Assembly (NCBI RefSeq): GCF_022539665.2
Contig: NC_081337.1
Span: 5,680,679 to 5,744,678 of the forward strand
Reading direction: 5' to 3'
Length of the DNA stretch: 64,000 bases
From: Daphnia carinata
Taxonomy: Eukaryota > Arthropoda > Branchiopoda > Diplostraca > Daphniidae
Each line of letters opens with the position of its first letter. Position 1 is the first letter of the stretch. Position numbers and translations under genes: made by a program. Shown piece by piece: positions 37,082 to 50,100 of the stretch. Under the pieces are notes generated by a model. That model saw only the letters and a list, made by a program, of their open reading frames with translations. It had not been told where the DNA came from and made no database searches.

Positions 37082-40000
37082 AAATCAGATGCGTCTCAAT
37101 CATTGCGATCCCAAAGACTTTGGTTTGGCTGTTTGACCTGTCCGCAATATGTTCGTCTATTTGTCTAGCATTCAAAAGAGGATCGTCGCGTAGGGACGAA
37201 GAAGAAAGGCTTGTAGTTAAAGTAGGATTGTCATGGCAACGTCCAAAACAGGTTAACATTTATCAAAGCAATATGATTGCGGTCATGGTAACAACGTAGG
37301 AACACTTGAAGAAAAAAAAAAAAAAAAAAAAAGAAGCGTATGTATATGGTTTGCGTTGCTTAGCGCTGCGATATACGAAGCAATTTGCATTGATTGTAAT
37401 CACTCAGGTGCACGCTAGCAGAAAATGAGATGCTCTTCTTTTGCCCTGGTGAGCCGTTTCATCAACTTGAAATTGTGTGTGAAACTATACGCTAGTTAAT
37501 CGGGTATTGATGTGTGCTACCTCTAAAAATTGGATGGATGTAAATCATAAATCTTTTTTTTTTTTTTTTTTTCTTTGGTGCTGAGCATTTTTTTTTTCTT
37601 TTACATCGTGCTCACGAAAAAAAAAAAAAAAAACGAGGTACGAGACAGTGTGCGCGTTTACAAAGCTGTAGAATAAAAGACAAACAAGCGGCTAAGGGAA
37701 CGGCCGGAGCAGAAAGCTCGTTAGAGACCAAAAAGAACCTGTCAAGGCCATCAGGTTCCTTTTCCTCTACATATGTGCATACAGGGAAAAAGCCAAGCTC
37801 TTTTGTTCCTCTTTTTTTTTTCCTATTGTTCATCAATAACTTGGCGAGTCTCTTTGTGTTCCTTTTTATTTTCTCCTTCCGTTTGCCATTCTCCCAATTT
37901 TTCTTTCTTTCTTTGGAAACCCTCAGAAAAGAGAATATGATAGTGGGAAAAAGACCAACTCAGCTGATTGTAACAAGGCTCGTTGCCTCTGGTTTGTCTC
38001 GATAAAAAAAAAAAAAAAAAGGGCGACAATCTTAGAATGTGTCGTCAGGTGCTTTCGAATGCACGTTTACCTCAATTACCCATTTTTTTTTTTTTTCAAG
38101 GGGGGGGGGTGGAGGAATCTCGTTATCAGCACGGAGCGTCACGTTCGTTTGTCCAAGAAATCTCAATAACCGAATAGACAGTTATTAATACTCTGTCCTC
38201 TTTTGTTGATATGTTTTTTTCATGATTTGTGCCCATCAAAAAAAAAAAGAATGGGCTTTATTTTTTCTATACATAAACATCGTGGAGGGCGGTGGGTGAT
38301 GATGCGGAACGAGGGGGTGGGCGGCCATTGTGATGCGGATGGAGCAATATATATAAAAGGGAAGGGGCTTGATTGGAGCGCGCGGTGTTTCATCCGGATG
38401 TAATATCGGTTGGCAGTGGCGGAGAGATTGAGGGACAGCTCTGTTCACAACACAGGAAATATATCTTTTAATGAGATGATCAAGTCTGCTCCCCTTAATG
38501 TTCTTCGTGATTACTCTCATGAATAGCGGTGACTGTTGAGTGTATGCAAGACGAGCAGCGTCTCCTTGTCAACGCCACATCTTTGACTGAAATGGACGTT
38601 GATCGCTTTTGAACGCGCGCAGGGGGGGGGGGATAGACAAAGTTTAATCAACTTCTTCTTCGATTGTTTTTTTTTTATCTTAATACGGCGTTCGAACGTC
38701 TGGCTTTTTTTTTGTTTGTTTGTTTTTGTTACGACGTTCAATGTCATTCAAAAATGGACGGTTGTCTTTTCAAATTTTTTTTTTTTTTTTTTTTTTTTTC
38801 GAAGAGGCTTTTTGTGGACAAAAGAAAGTTGACGCCCTCTCCATGGATCGTTTGTAGAGTTTTCTTTAAGGAAAAAAAAAGGAGATTGAAACGCGAGAGA
38901 GTAGGGTGGGATAGAGTTTGTTGTTGCGGAAATCAGCCAAGCAAAGCGATGACTTTTATCTGTTTATTCTTGCTTATTTCCTCGAGACGTCTTTATCATC
39001 TCTTCGTCTGTTTATCTATACTGTATAATATATACCGTATATATATACATATAATAAACAGTATAGATAGTGTGTGTGTGTGTGTGTGTGTGTGGAAGGG
39101 ATGGATGAGTTTTCAACGGAGATGAACGACGACTCTCCATATGAAAACGATTCACGGTTTCTGTTGAATCTCTTTTCTGTTTGTGCAGTGTCTTTCATGC
39201 CATTTTCTCTTTCGTCTTCCGACAAGATGACAGACAAGAAGACAAGGGGACTAGAAATTTCAGATTTTAGGAGAAGAAATCCTTGATTGATATGTGGCGT
39301 ATAGTCTGTTGGTTTGACTAAATGTCCAATAAGAGACTGGGCGTCGGGAGGGACTACATGACAGGAAATTAGAAGCTAGTTGCTGAGCAGCAATGTTATT
39401 AAACAAGATTGATTGTCTAGGTTACCCCGTGTATGACCATATACTTTGATCTATCTTACAAATTGCCCGTTTAGATCGTCTTCATTTCGCGCGTAAAAAT
39501 TGGCCTCTAACTTTGATTGTGTGCGCGTCGTTTACGATCGAGTGGTCTGCTCTCAAAGCGTTCTCTATTTTACATCCATTCAAGTTGTATGGCAATGTGA
39601 TGAAACTTTTTTTTTTATATATTTAATTCCCGTGGCTCAAGAGTTTAACAACGGCAACATTCTACAATTCTTCAAAAGTTGTGTGCTGAAATCGAAACTC
39701 CGCTACTTGATTTCTTTTTTCTTTTTTTTCTTTTTTGTGTGTGTGTGTGTGTGTGTGTATCTCATCCCCGAGGATTAAAAGTACGCTTTTTATCAGCCCG
39801 TATTCAGTCGCTATAGAATTTCGGCTGAAATATATTTTTAAGCTATTATCAGAGAAAAGATTATCGATTTCCTCGTAAATTAAAAGGCTCGTCCTTCCGG
39901 CTCTTCTTTAGACGTGATTAGGTAATCCGATCGCGTCGCGCCAGTGCTCCCGATCTTTCGGCGACGATCAAATTTTATCCCTATTACGATTTTCTCATTT

Positions 40001-43000
40001 GAAAATCACAGCTCCATTAAAGATAACACAATAATGTATTAAGATAACAAAATCTATTTTATTTTTTCCAATTCAAATGCAAATTACAAGTCTGCAAGTT
40101 TCGACAGTTCTCAACGTGATCCAATGAAATGCTTAAAAACAATCCCTTTTCGGGACTATTCACACATCTTGTCGACTCACGACGCTTCGTGTGTAGAATG
40201 ACACGTTCAAAAAAACCGAATTAAAGTTGAATTGCATCGTTTTGAACCAATTAGTGCCGAGAATCGATTCGCATTTAGCCGTCGTGACGATCAATGGGAG
40301 GACACCTTCCCTTCCGTTGTATTCCGCTTTGACCATGCACACGCCCTTCGATGGGACCACCTTTTTAGCAGCGTCCAAGATCGGCATGGCAAAAGGTTTC
40401 AGCAAAGGTTTTCCCAATTTTTCCCAGGTCGCCTCGCTAATGACGGACACCGTAGCGCCCGTGTCCAGCATCATTGGGATTTTGATTCCTTCCACTTTAA
40501 CAGCGATGAAATAGTGATGCGTAGCGAACGTGTTTGCCATTTGCGAGACCAGCTGACGTTGTTTGTAGGACTCGGGTTGATATCGAGAGACGTTGTCGCA
40601 ATTGAAAATTTGATTCCAGTCCAAGTGGAGCGCAGGGAACCAAGATCTGCCCAGCAAACTGGCCACGTTCGGTTGTTCAGACACGAAGAGCGGCAGGTGA
40701 AATGTTTTGCCAGCGTATTGCACTTGGCTTGTGAATTTGCCCATGATGGCTAGTTTAGCGCCCGTAGCTGTTATCCACGAGTCTGTTGTGGGTACCGGTT
40801 CCAGCATCGGTTGGCCGAGTTGGTTCCAAATGAGGCGACCGATCATCGAAATGTGACAGCCGGAATCGATTGTCATGGTAACCGGTTGACCGTTGACTTT
40901 CATATCCAAGTGAAACTTTCGTTTGTGTTCCTGTGTTCCACCACCTCGTGTGTCGTTGGCATACGTCGATTCGAGTGTCTCCTGCTTGACATTTTCCTCT
41001 TTGTTTGGTCGGTGCGGTTCGATTGCAGGGTTGGGGGGATCGCTTTTAATTAGTAACCGTCTTTCGACGTTCTCTTTAACTGCATGGAAGCGTTTGGCAG
41101 CCATTTGGTTAACCTGAGTTCTATTTTCCGGTTTGATTGGTGTACGCAATTCGCTATCGATAGCTTTGTACTGAGTAGACATTTTAAATTCCAAATGGAG
41201 TCAATCGGATGTTCGAATTGGAGCTCCATCCTACCTGTTTGTTGCCTTATAGGTAAGCCTTTTGGCACAAGCCGTTGGTGAAAGCCTTTCGATGTTTGTT
41301 GATCAATTGTGAATCAAAGATTTTAGGGAGGACTTGATTTCGTTGGGTCGTTTGAATTTTTTCGCATCATGTTCATTGTTTAGTTTCCCATGGGTTTGTT
41401 CGAAATGACGTCATAACTGAGCAGGACCCGAGCTAGTTAGTAGACGATTATGCCTCTCCTGATGTTTACGTACACAGGGCAACGAGAGGGCAATTGTCTT
41501 GACATTGGCAAACTCTAAGCGCTTCGTGACTTGATTTTATTCTTGATTCGAGGTTTTGTTGACATGAATACGACAAAAGCTTAAATTCCTGAATTACCCC
41601 TGGCGATGAGGATTGCGCTAATAGATGGCTGCCGGTCGTATTTATCCTGGCTTGTTGAACGGCCATCAGCTACGTGTATCTGTAACAAGGCATCGGCGCT
41701 CTTGCGATCCTATTTGATTTGAGCTTCCTCCAGACTTACTTTACGGCTTACAGGGTCCGTGACATACTTCTCTTGTTGGTCCAGTTCGCGAATTTACATC
41801 ATACTGCAAAAGAACAAGAGTCAAATAAATCCCTATTGTTTGAAGAGCCTCTTGCCTTTCCACCGCTTGATTTTTTTTTTTTGCTACTCCGACCATCGGT
41901 TTCTGTGTTGAAATATTTTTTCTTCTTTGAAATGGAGACACAAAATCCAACTGGCGATTCGCCATTATCGATCGATAGACTTTCCCCCCCCCCCTTTTTT
42001 TTTTTTTTTAAATATTTATTGTAAAATAATCAGATCGTCGTCAAGATGTGCTGCGCTTGCAGCTTCACGTCATTGATCGGAGCCTGAAGGAAAGAAAGAT
42101 GATGGATGTCCTTGCCACGCATTTTGTTTCACGTCGTTAAAAGAGAGAAAAAAAAAAAAGTGGCTCAGTTTGACGGAATATGTGCGCCGATTCAAACCGC
42201 GTTTGCAGTTTTCCCATTCTCGATTGATGTGTGACAAAAGAATCCCATTTTGCCAAGCATGAACCTTTACTTGTCCATTCATTTGTTGTGCTGTGCCTTT
42301 TCTTGTTGATCGTTAAAATGTTGGGAGAAATCAAAGAATGAAAGACCCTCAACAGTAGTAGTTGTTTTCTTGAAAAGAAATCGTAAATTATCGACAGACT
42401 GTAGCTAATGTTTAAATGGACGGGGCCTAGCAAATGACGCCATAGGGCTGGCCGGGAGTATCGAAAAGCTCGTAGCATCTTCTTGTTGTCTTTCATTTTT
42501 TTTTTTTTTTTTCGTTTCGGAGCTTTGCTAGTTCTCCCCCAAGCAGATAAGTAAATAGTATTTAAAAGAAGACGAGGCTTGGGTGTTCCTGCACGCTTGC
42601 ATTTATGACGGCAGAGCCGCTGCTCTTTTCATGAGCCCCACTAATCAAAAAAGCTATTGGGCGTTCAATGGCTGGAAGGAACGAGTGCCCGTCTTGGAAG
42701 TCCCGCATAGACCGTGCCACGGGATTTATTTGAAGGTCCTCTAGTCAGCTGGATGAAATAGTCAACATTGACAATACCGTAGGATGAAAAGTCTTTTTTT
42801 TTTTTTTTTTTTATTATTATTTGCTTGAAATCTCCCGCTCTCTCTTGACGTTGCCTCTTTTGAATTCCACCCCATTTTTTTTTCTTTTTTTTAATGGAAA
42901 TAAGTTTTTGAATCGCGGTGAAGACGTCTGCCGCTAGAGTGCACAATCTTCTTTTGTTTTTTTTTGTTTTTTTCCTCTTTAAAAAGAAAAAAAAAACGAG

Positions 43001-46000
43001 AAATGGATTTAAAGCTCTTGTTTCTATGTGACGTAAAAATGTCTGCATCGGCATGTTTCATGTGTGCGAAATGTGGCGGGACTGCCTGTCATGACGTCAT
43101 TAACCGCTTCAGTTTTTCCTACTTTGTGCATTCACACTCGCGAGCGTGATACGTTCTTTGCATTGGCCTCTCCCCGCTAAACAAAGTTTCCAATATCTTT
43201 TTTTTTTTATTATTATTATTTATTTGATTTGAAATATTTATCAATAGTTTGGGATTTTGGCAACCCTTGACGTAACAAAAAAAAAAAAAAAAAGAAAGAT
43301 TTGAAGCAGAGAGATGTAAACGATGTGGGGTCGCGTCGTTTGATGCTGGAAGCGATCGTCACGCCCCTCAGCCTCTTTTTTTCTTCTCTGCTCTCCGCTT
43401 TCCCTTTTGGCCGTCAACCTTGGAACCGGTTGACCGTCATCAGTCTCTGATTGACCGACGCGTGGTCCGGTTTTGTGTCCAAGAATTTCGTTTGTTTTCT
43501 AACCGCACCAAAAAGAAACGAAAAAAAAAATTAAGCTTCGTGTTACCATTTGACAGCGACGGTTATTGTGTCAAGTGCTGCCTCCGGGAGTCGTCCGTTT
43601 GTCACGAGGGCAGGTGTTGTCTCATCATTTTTATTTTTCACGCCATTTTGTTTACGCTTTGTGGTGGGTTTTTTTTTTTTTTTTGCTTGCTATTTTTTGT
43701 TGTTGTGTGTTTTGAGCACAAGAGAAAACACCTGTCACGTAATGGTACGGTGTGTACGCGTGTGTTGAGCCTCACGATCCAACAGTTGGGTGTCGAACAA
43801 CAACACAAACAGCCGGTGGCAAACTGGGATTTTTTTTTTTTTTTTTTTTCTCGTCACGAATTGAAATCACTTGTAGAAGAAGCGTTTTTCAATATTGTTT
43901 TGTTGTGTACGTTCCTTGACACGGGGCCTATATAGTCACGATCGTAGCCGACAGGAAAGAATCAATAAATTCTATGGCAACGCTAGTTTCTCTACGACCG
44001 ACGCAATTTGCCCCCCCCCCCCTTTCAGGATCGAGAGATATCGTTGCCACCCATCAATATTAAAATGCGTTTCATTAATCGAACCATTTGCAAATGCTAA
44101 TATGATAAAAACAAAACGGCAGAAACGTTTGTCAGTTTAACTTTTTAGCCATTTCAAATGCATTAGAGCCATAGCTTTTGCTTAGGTTCTGTGCATTGTT
44201 AGATATTTCATCATTGCTTAATGTTATAATTCGAACATGCGAAACAAAAGTCCGAAAAAGGACGTTGAAACTATTGGGACGTGTGTCTATTTGTTTTGTT
44301 TTTTAACGAGTTTGAACCTTTTGAAATATGTTCACGGTTTCTTATTGCTGTGCTGTAAAGGAATGTAGAGGGCATTGGCTGATGGACGGCAATGTTTCAC
44401 GCGTTTCTTTTTTGAACTGCTTGTTTGACATTTTTGTTTTTGCGGCTTCCTCGACCCGGCGATCGTTTTTGAACGAGGGTCCGGGCAACTAAAAATACTG
44501 CGCTCAGCAGCAGAAACAGATGCAAACGTTCCGATTCTCAGAGAACCGAAACTAGTGGAAAGGTCTTTTTTTTTTTTTTTTGCATATCTGTTCGTTCATA
44601 ATGTACGAGAATTTTCTACGAGCGCATCCGCAACCGTTGCAGCGATTTATACGGGAAACAAACGAGAGACTTTGGAACGTTTCAAAGTCTTCTTGCAAAC
44701 AATTGAATGCGAGCCAAAAAAACAAGATCTGCATTCACAAAAACAGAAAAAGGCAGAAAAAAGAATAGATTTTTTTTGTTTTGTTTGTTTGATGTAGCTT
44801 TTCATTGAATAAAAAGGGGGAGGAACAGCCAAGAGCTGTTACCAACTGTTTTATTTCCAACAACTGGAATAGCTTCCGAGTCTCACTGATTAAGCATCGT
44901 GGGTTTCTCGGGGCTCTTATCTTATCGGCTTAATCAATGCGAATAGAGTTGCTGTGATGGGACGCGCAAGTCGATGCCATTTTTCGTAGATTCAAATAGG
45001 GAAACACACCATCAACATTCCTGTTTTTTTTTTTTCCCCTCCTTTTTTATTTGGCACAGACTAATGAGTTTCGTTTGATTAACGGCCATCTATGATGACA
45101 TGACGGCCCAAACGTTTTTTGTTGTTGTTGTTGTTTTTAGTCCTTTTTGTCTGTCGACACCGTGACAACCGGTGGTCTGAATTCAAATAACGTAGAGAGC
45201 TCATCTGTATACTTGTCTTTCTTTTATTTTATTTTTCTCTGTCGGTATCCATGGTAACCATGTTGTCGCCTCTCCGGTGTCTTTACACGCGTTGGGGAAC
45301 TTCGGGTCTCTTCTTTCTCTCTGCTTTCTTCTATTTGTCTTTATCACAACGTGCGTCGCGTCCCTTCCGCACGCCAAACGTCGTGATAATGAACAACAGG
45401 CAGTCGTCCGAGTCTCACCATCCGGGGGAGTCGTCGGGCAAAGGCCGAGCCTGGCACGCCGTCTTCAATCCGGATCGGCCGCAAAATCAAGTGCAGCACG
45501 TCCGGTACGTTTTCTTTCTTTCTTTCTCTCGCATTTCCTTCTTTTATTATCCCACCCCCCTTCTCTCTTCTTTGGTTTAAGTGATGTTTCCGTATATCCT
45601 TAGTCTGTTGATAGCCGTCGAATTGATGGATTAGGTCCCGTCGCCTCACTGCCGTGTTCCGGCCCAATGAGCGCCGGAACGAACAGATGAGGTTCAGAGC
45701 CGAGCAACGTGCCAATATTTCAATCACAGTCCTCCCCCCGTCCTCCCAGAAGAGATACATTTTTTTCGTCAGGCGTTAGGGTCTCATTTTTTTTTTCTTT
45801 AGCTACGATAGTAAATAAAAGGCCCCCCACCAAAATTTAAAAAAACAAAACAAAAAAAACAATAGCCTTTAAATCCAAGAAATGTCGTTGCTTTTAAAAA
45901 CTATTGTTTTATTATTTTTGATTTTTTGCATGAATAATTATTTCGGCCCACTCGTGAAACGCGTTCAATTTAAACTGGAGGAAGGAAAAAAAAAATGATG

Positions 46001-47134
46001 ATTGGTCATTCAGAAAAAATGCAGGCTGGCCTCATCAGTTGTTCACTTGAAAGTTAATTGACAGTTGAACGTGGTCGGATGTTCGTAACGGATCGTGTGT
46101 TGATCTTACATCTTGTATATAGGTCTAAGCTGAATAGATTATATCCATAAGGCCCATTACGTAAGTGTGCTCAAGGCAGTGCGCCACACAAGTCGAGAAA
46201 CGGCTACCCCCCCCCCCCCTTTTTTTCCCCCTACTATTTATATGACATCATTGAAGCCAACTCAATTTTTCGAACGAGTGGGCAGAGAAACAGAGCCATT
46301 TTTTTTGTTTGGTTTTTTTTTTTTTTTTTTTTCCTCAAGATGTACAGTGTGTATATATTTATATAGGCCACATTTATAACGAACTGTTGCTCAATTGGTG
46401 TCAATGATGTCGGTGCCTGCTCCCAAGAGGGAAGTGGATGCTTGGATGATCATTCCTCTCTCTCCTTCTCTACACACTTTTCTCTTTCTTTTTTTTTTCT
46501 TTCCAACTTTGTCCGTTCGTGCGTCCTTCATTCGCTTCTAGCCCGAGCATTTTCTTTTTTTTTTCCTTTCCTAGCCGACAGAGGCAGGATATACATCTCT
46601 ATGTCGCCACCCGCAACAGCCCCACAAACTATTTTTATAGTCTTTATAGAGAGACGGAGCTTTCCGTCGTTCCGCTTACAGTTGACGAATTGTGCGACCA
46701 TTAAGAGCTCGTTGCTGCCTACCCTCCCTATCGTTTTTAGCTACCCAGCGCCTCCTCATTAATGGAGTAAAGCCACCGAACGAGAGATTATTACGTGTAT
46801 AGCCCCCCCCCCTCTGACATCAGGAATGGCCCGTGGCCTTTAAGCGATAGGACGTCTAAATTCCTTTTTGTCATTTCATTTGGTGCCCATAAGCGATGGA
46901 TCGCTGGATGATAATTATTCTTTCCATCAAGCCGGAGAAAATGAAATTTTTGATTGAATCAAATCATCATTCCGTTTTTGCTTTTCTTAACTACAGGTCG
47001 TTAAAACAACGAGGGCCATTTATTGTTATCAATGAACGATGCGTGTCATCGTTTCGCATTCGTTGTGTCTCACATGTTGAAATTATTTTTTTCCGAAATG
47101 CGATTCAAATGAATTAAGGATGTGTGCAAGTCTA

Positions 47135-47180
<46 letters not shown>

Positions 47181-50100
47181 AAACTTGTAGGAGTTCATGC
47201 TAGGGTGGTTGTTTCTAATGAGTGTCGTATGAAAATACTCGGCCGTTTGGATAGTAGGACCCATCTAATCTCGTTACTCCAATGAGCTTTAATTTTTTAG
47301 GGCAAAAGAAAAAAATGAGCTTTCATTCCCCCGCTCGTATGTGTGTTTAAATTGAAAAAGAACATTACGAGAGTTAAAAAAAAAAAAAAAAACGAGACCT
47401 TTTTGCATGAGATACATGAAGCGACTCGTAGGGTGGGGTGCAATTTGAGACGGATTGAAATAGAAGCAAGAAACAAGAGTCCTGGATTATTTGAGAGCGC
47501 TACAGAATATATAACAACAAAGGAGTTGCCGGGATAATCACGCGGAGTGGGGGATCAAAGCGGGAAATGATGTCTGGGCAGCGAAAAAGAGAGAGAGAGA
47601 GAAAAAAGAAGCGATGGGCGGGCAAACGAACAGGCGACAACGGCAGTTGTTAGCAGGCTTCCTCTTATACCATCACACAAGAGTCTTGTTTCGTATATAG
47701 TTGTCTATATACGCCGTTTATTCCCGGTCGGCTTTGAATGCCCGCTACTCGTTTGTTATAAGTCGACGACAGCGTCAACCAGTGGCGCTCAGTCGCTCGT
47801 GCCTCTTTAACAAAGTTCGGTCAGCAAATCGTGCTCGATCTCGTGTCTACACACACACTTACACAATCAGATCGTTCCTTATAACCACCCCCGTATACAC
47901 ACACGCACATTGAAAGGAGACAGGTGCTCCGGCCTTTCAATTTTATTGCTTCCATTTGCGATCACAAGTGTTGCCAAGTGTTTCGGATTTTCTTCCCCTT
48001 TTTTTTTGTGTGTTACCGGCTGCGGTTTGAATTAGCGAAAAACACACATTTGAACAACAACACGCTCGAAAAAAACAAAAGAATTGGAGAAAAATATGAC
48101 GAAAGTCACGAGCGAACGGAATGAAGCGCGTGCAGCTTCGTGGTCAGCCGGAGCGGCCGCGGCGGATGATGGTGCGGCGACCAAAGTGACGGTAGAAGAC
48201 GAAACTCGATCGCGACCGGCCGCTATGGCCGAACGCTGCATGTCGGTCGTACGCGATTCGTGCGGAGTTGCACGCCAATGCGCCGCACGCACTTGGCAGA
48301 GGTGCAACAGCACGATAGCTCAAGCTGTGGCGTAAGCTTCAATCATTTGTTTTTGTATTTAGTTTTATTTTTAAATCTGTACAAGGATCCGTTTTGGATT
48401 TCGCTGTTAGGTCCTTTCCCGATAAGAGAAAGTGGTCAATCCTCTGAGCGATAACACACTTTCACGTTATGAGAAATTTTCAGGTCTAATTTTTTGCTTC
48501 TTTATAAAGAGGGGAAATTAGTTTTTTTTTTTTTTTTTTTTAATCGTTGGGTTGAAGGGACTCGGGGCGTTGTGTGAAAATATCACCAGAGGGACGACGA
48601 TTTAATGCCCGTTTTTTTTTGTGGCTCATTTTATTAGTTTTGAATGCAAAATGAAAAGAGGAAAAGCTTCCCATTGGCTTTGATATTTTCAACGTTATCA
48701 GTTAATATGCACAATAAGAGAATGGAAATTCGATTAGCAAAGGAAATCAATGAATATTGATTGAATAATATCGAAGAAGAGCTAAGTCCATTATTATTCC
48801 GATTGTATGTTATTTCCCTTATCAAAGCCCACCATCCAATATTGACGTTTTCTCTATTTTAACTATTTAAAAAGAAATGTATCAATATGCTATATCCTAT
48901 AGTTCATCCATCAAGTAATACATTATTTCAGTGAAACTCTGCATCACCAGTAGGTCAAGACCCTGGTTATTGCGTCACGAAAGTTTATGCTCCGACGGAG
49001 CGTGGAATGCGCTTTGTCGTCTATCCCTTTTCGTATTATGTGCTGTACAATACCATCGGCTTCTCCTCGCTGAAAATCCTTTGAATAATGAATTTTGACG
49101 AGAAAAGAACGAGACAGGTTCGTGATAGGCCTTTTGTTGAATTTTTCTTTTTCATTTCCGCGGCGCGCTTCTTTTTCGAATTTTTTTTTTTTTTTTTTTG
49201 AGGTTTCAATAGAAAGTGTAAACAGTACAAAGCAACAATGCGAAGGAGGCGGAGCCAATCGTTGGCATTGTCTGTTATTGCGTATGTTTTGCGATTCTCC
49301 GAGTGAATTGCGAGGCGTGTTTTCGGAAATACAAAGTTTCCGGTTTTAAAAAATGAAATTCCATCAAACAGGTTTTATTTTCTTGTTATTGAAATCAGTG
49401 CGAACATGATGGCAAGATGTGCGTAGCAAGAGAATGGAAGGAATGTCCGTGTTAACCATCTAACTCTGGCCTGTTTTTTTTTTGTTTTTTTTTGTTATGT
49501 ATTGCAGATCAGCCTCGTCAAAAGGTAGACGGGAGGAACAACGATCGAGATCCTCATCACCGGAGACGGGCGCCGCATCGGCGACCAAAGGTCGTCCACT
49601 GTTTGCCAAACCGATATCGCGAGCACTCGAAATGAGCGTCACGACTAAAGTAGTCGGCTGCCTGAGGAGCAACGTTCTGACCATCCTCAACATCCTCGGC
49701 GTCTTTTCAGGCGTCGTCGTCGCCCTCATACTCAGGGCCTCGCGCGAGGAGAAATGGACACAACGAGAAATTGTTTATGTCGGTTTTGTAGGTAAGAGTT
49801 GAATCATTTTTTCTTTTTTAAATGCCCATTCTCGGAATTGCTCCAATCCGTCGCATACAAAACTAGCTGGTCTCTAGATGGCGTTTGAGTTAGTCAAAGA
49901 GACGAGGTTTTTCTGTGAAATGTCGAACTGATAACAACAAACTGGTTGTTGAACCCTCCCGCTGTGCATTCTTCACATTTCCGAAGATTTCCTGGAACAG
50001 AAGAGAGTTTATAAACATGTGCAGCAAAAGATCCTTTTCTGTAGATCAAAAGTTACTATAAGTTAGAGTCAAAACTGTCACCGCCCGGTTAACAAAAATC

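Larger units (their letters stand above)
28240..40159 (+). other. First part of the giant EAAT intron
   Basis: About 12 kb without a gene I can support. It is unusually dense in poly-T and poly-A runs of 12-30 bases, with dinucleotide tracts and C/T blocks. Longer frames such as 32269-32736 begin without an ATG or run through simple repeats and show no domain. Confidence 0.6.
45505..48095 (+). other. EAAT intron between the second and third first-exons
   Basis: Contains the open segment 45635-45778 discussed with the exon at 45389. It also has several poly-T runs, a (GA)17 tract at 47139-47173, and from about 47690 a promoter-like stretch with a TATA palindrome and an Inr-like TCAGTC (47789-47794). 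Confidence 0.5.

Noticed and set aside
38664-39125. 153-codon plus-strand frame
   Set aside because: Made largely of poly-T and (TG)n translation, so it is low-complexity noise.
40232-40753. 173-codon plus-strand frame over the retropepsin gene
   Set aside because: Shadow of the minus-strand double-retropepsin frame, which carries the clear motifs.
43420-43935. 171-codon plus-strand frame
   Set aside because: Contains several Phe and Lys runs created by poly-T and poly-A tracts and no recognisable motif; poor start context.
45344-45760. 138-codon minus-strand frame over the second EAAT first exon
   Set aside because: It mirrors the plus-strand open segments 45389-45504 and 45635-45778; splice sites and ATG context favour the plus strand.
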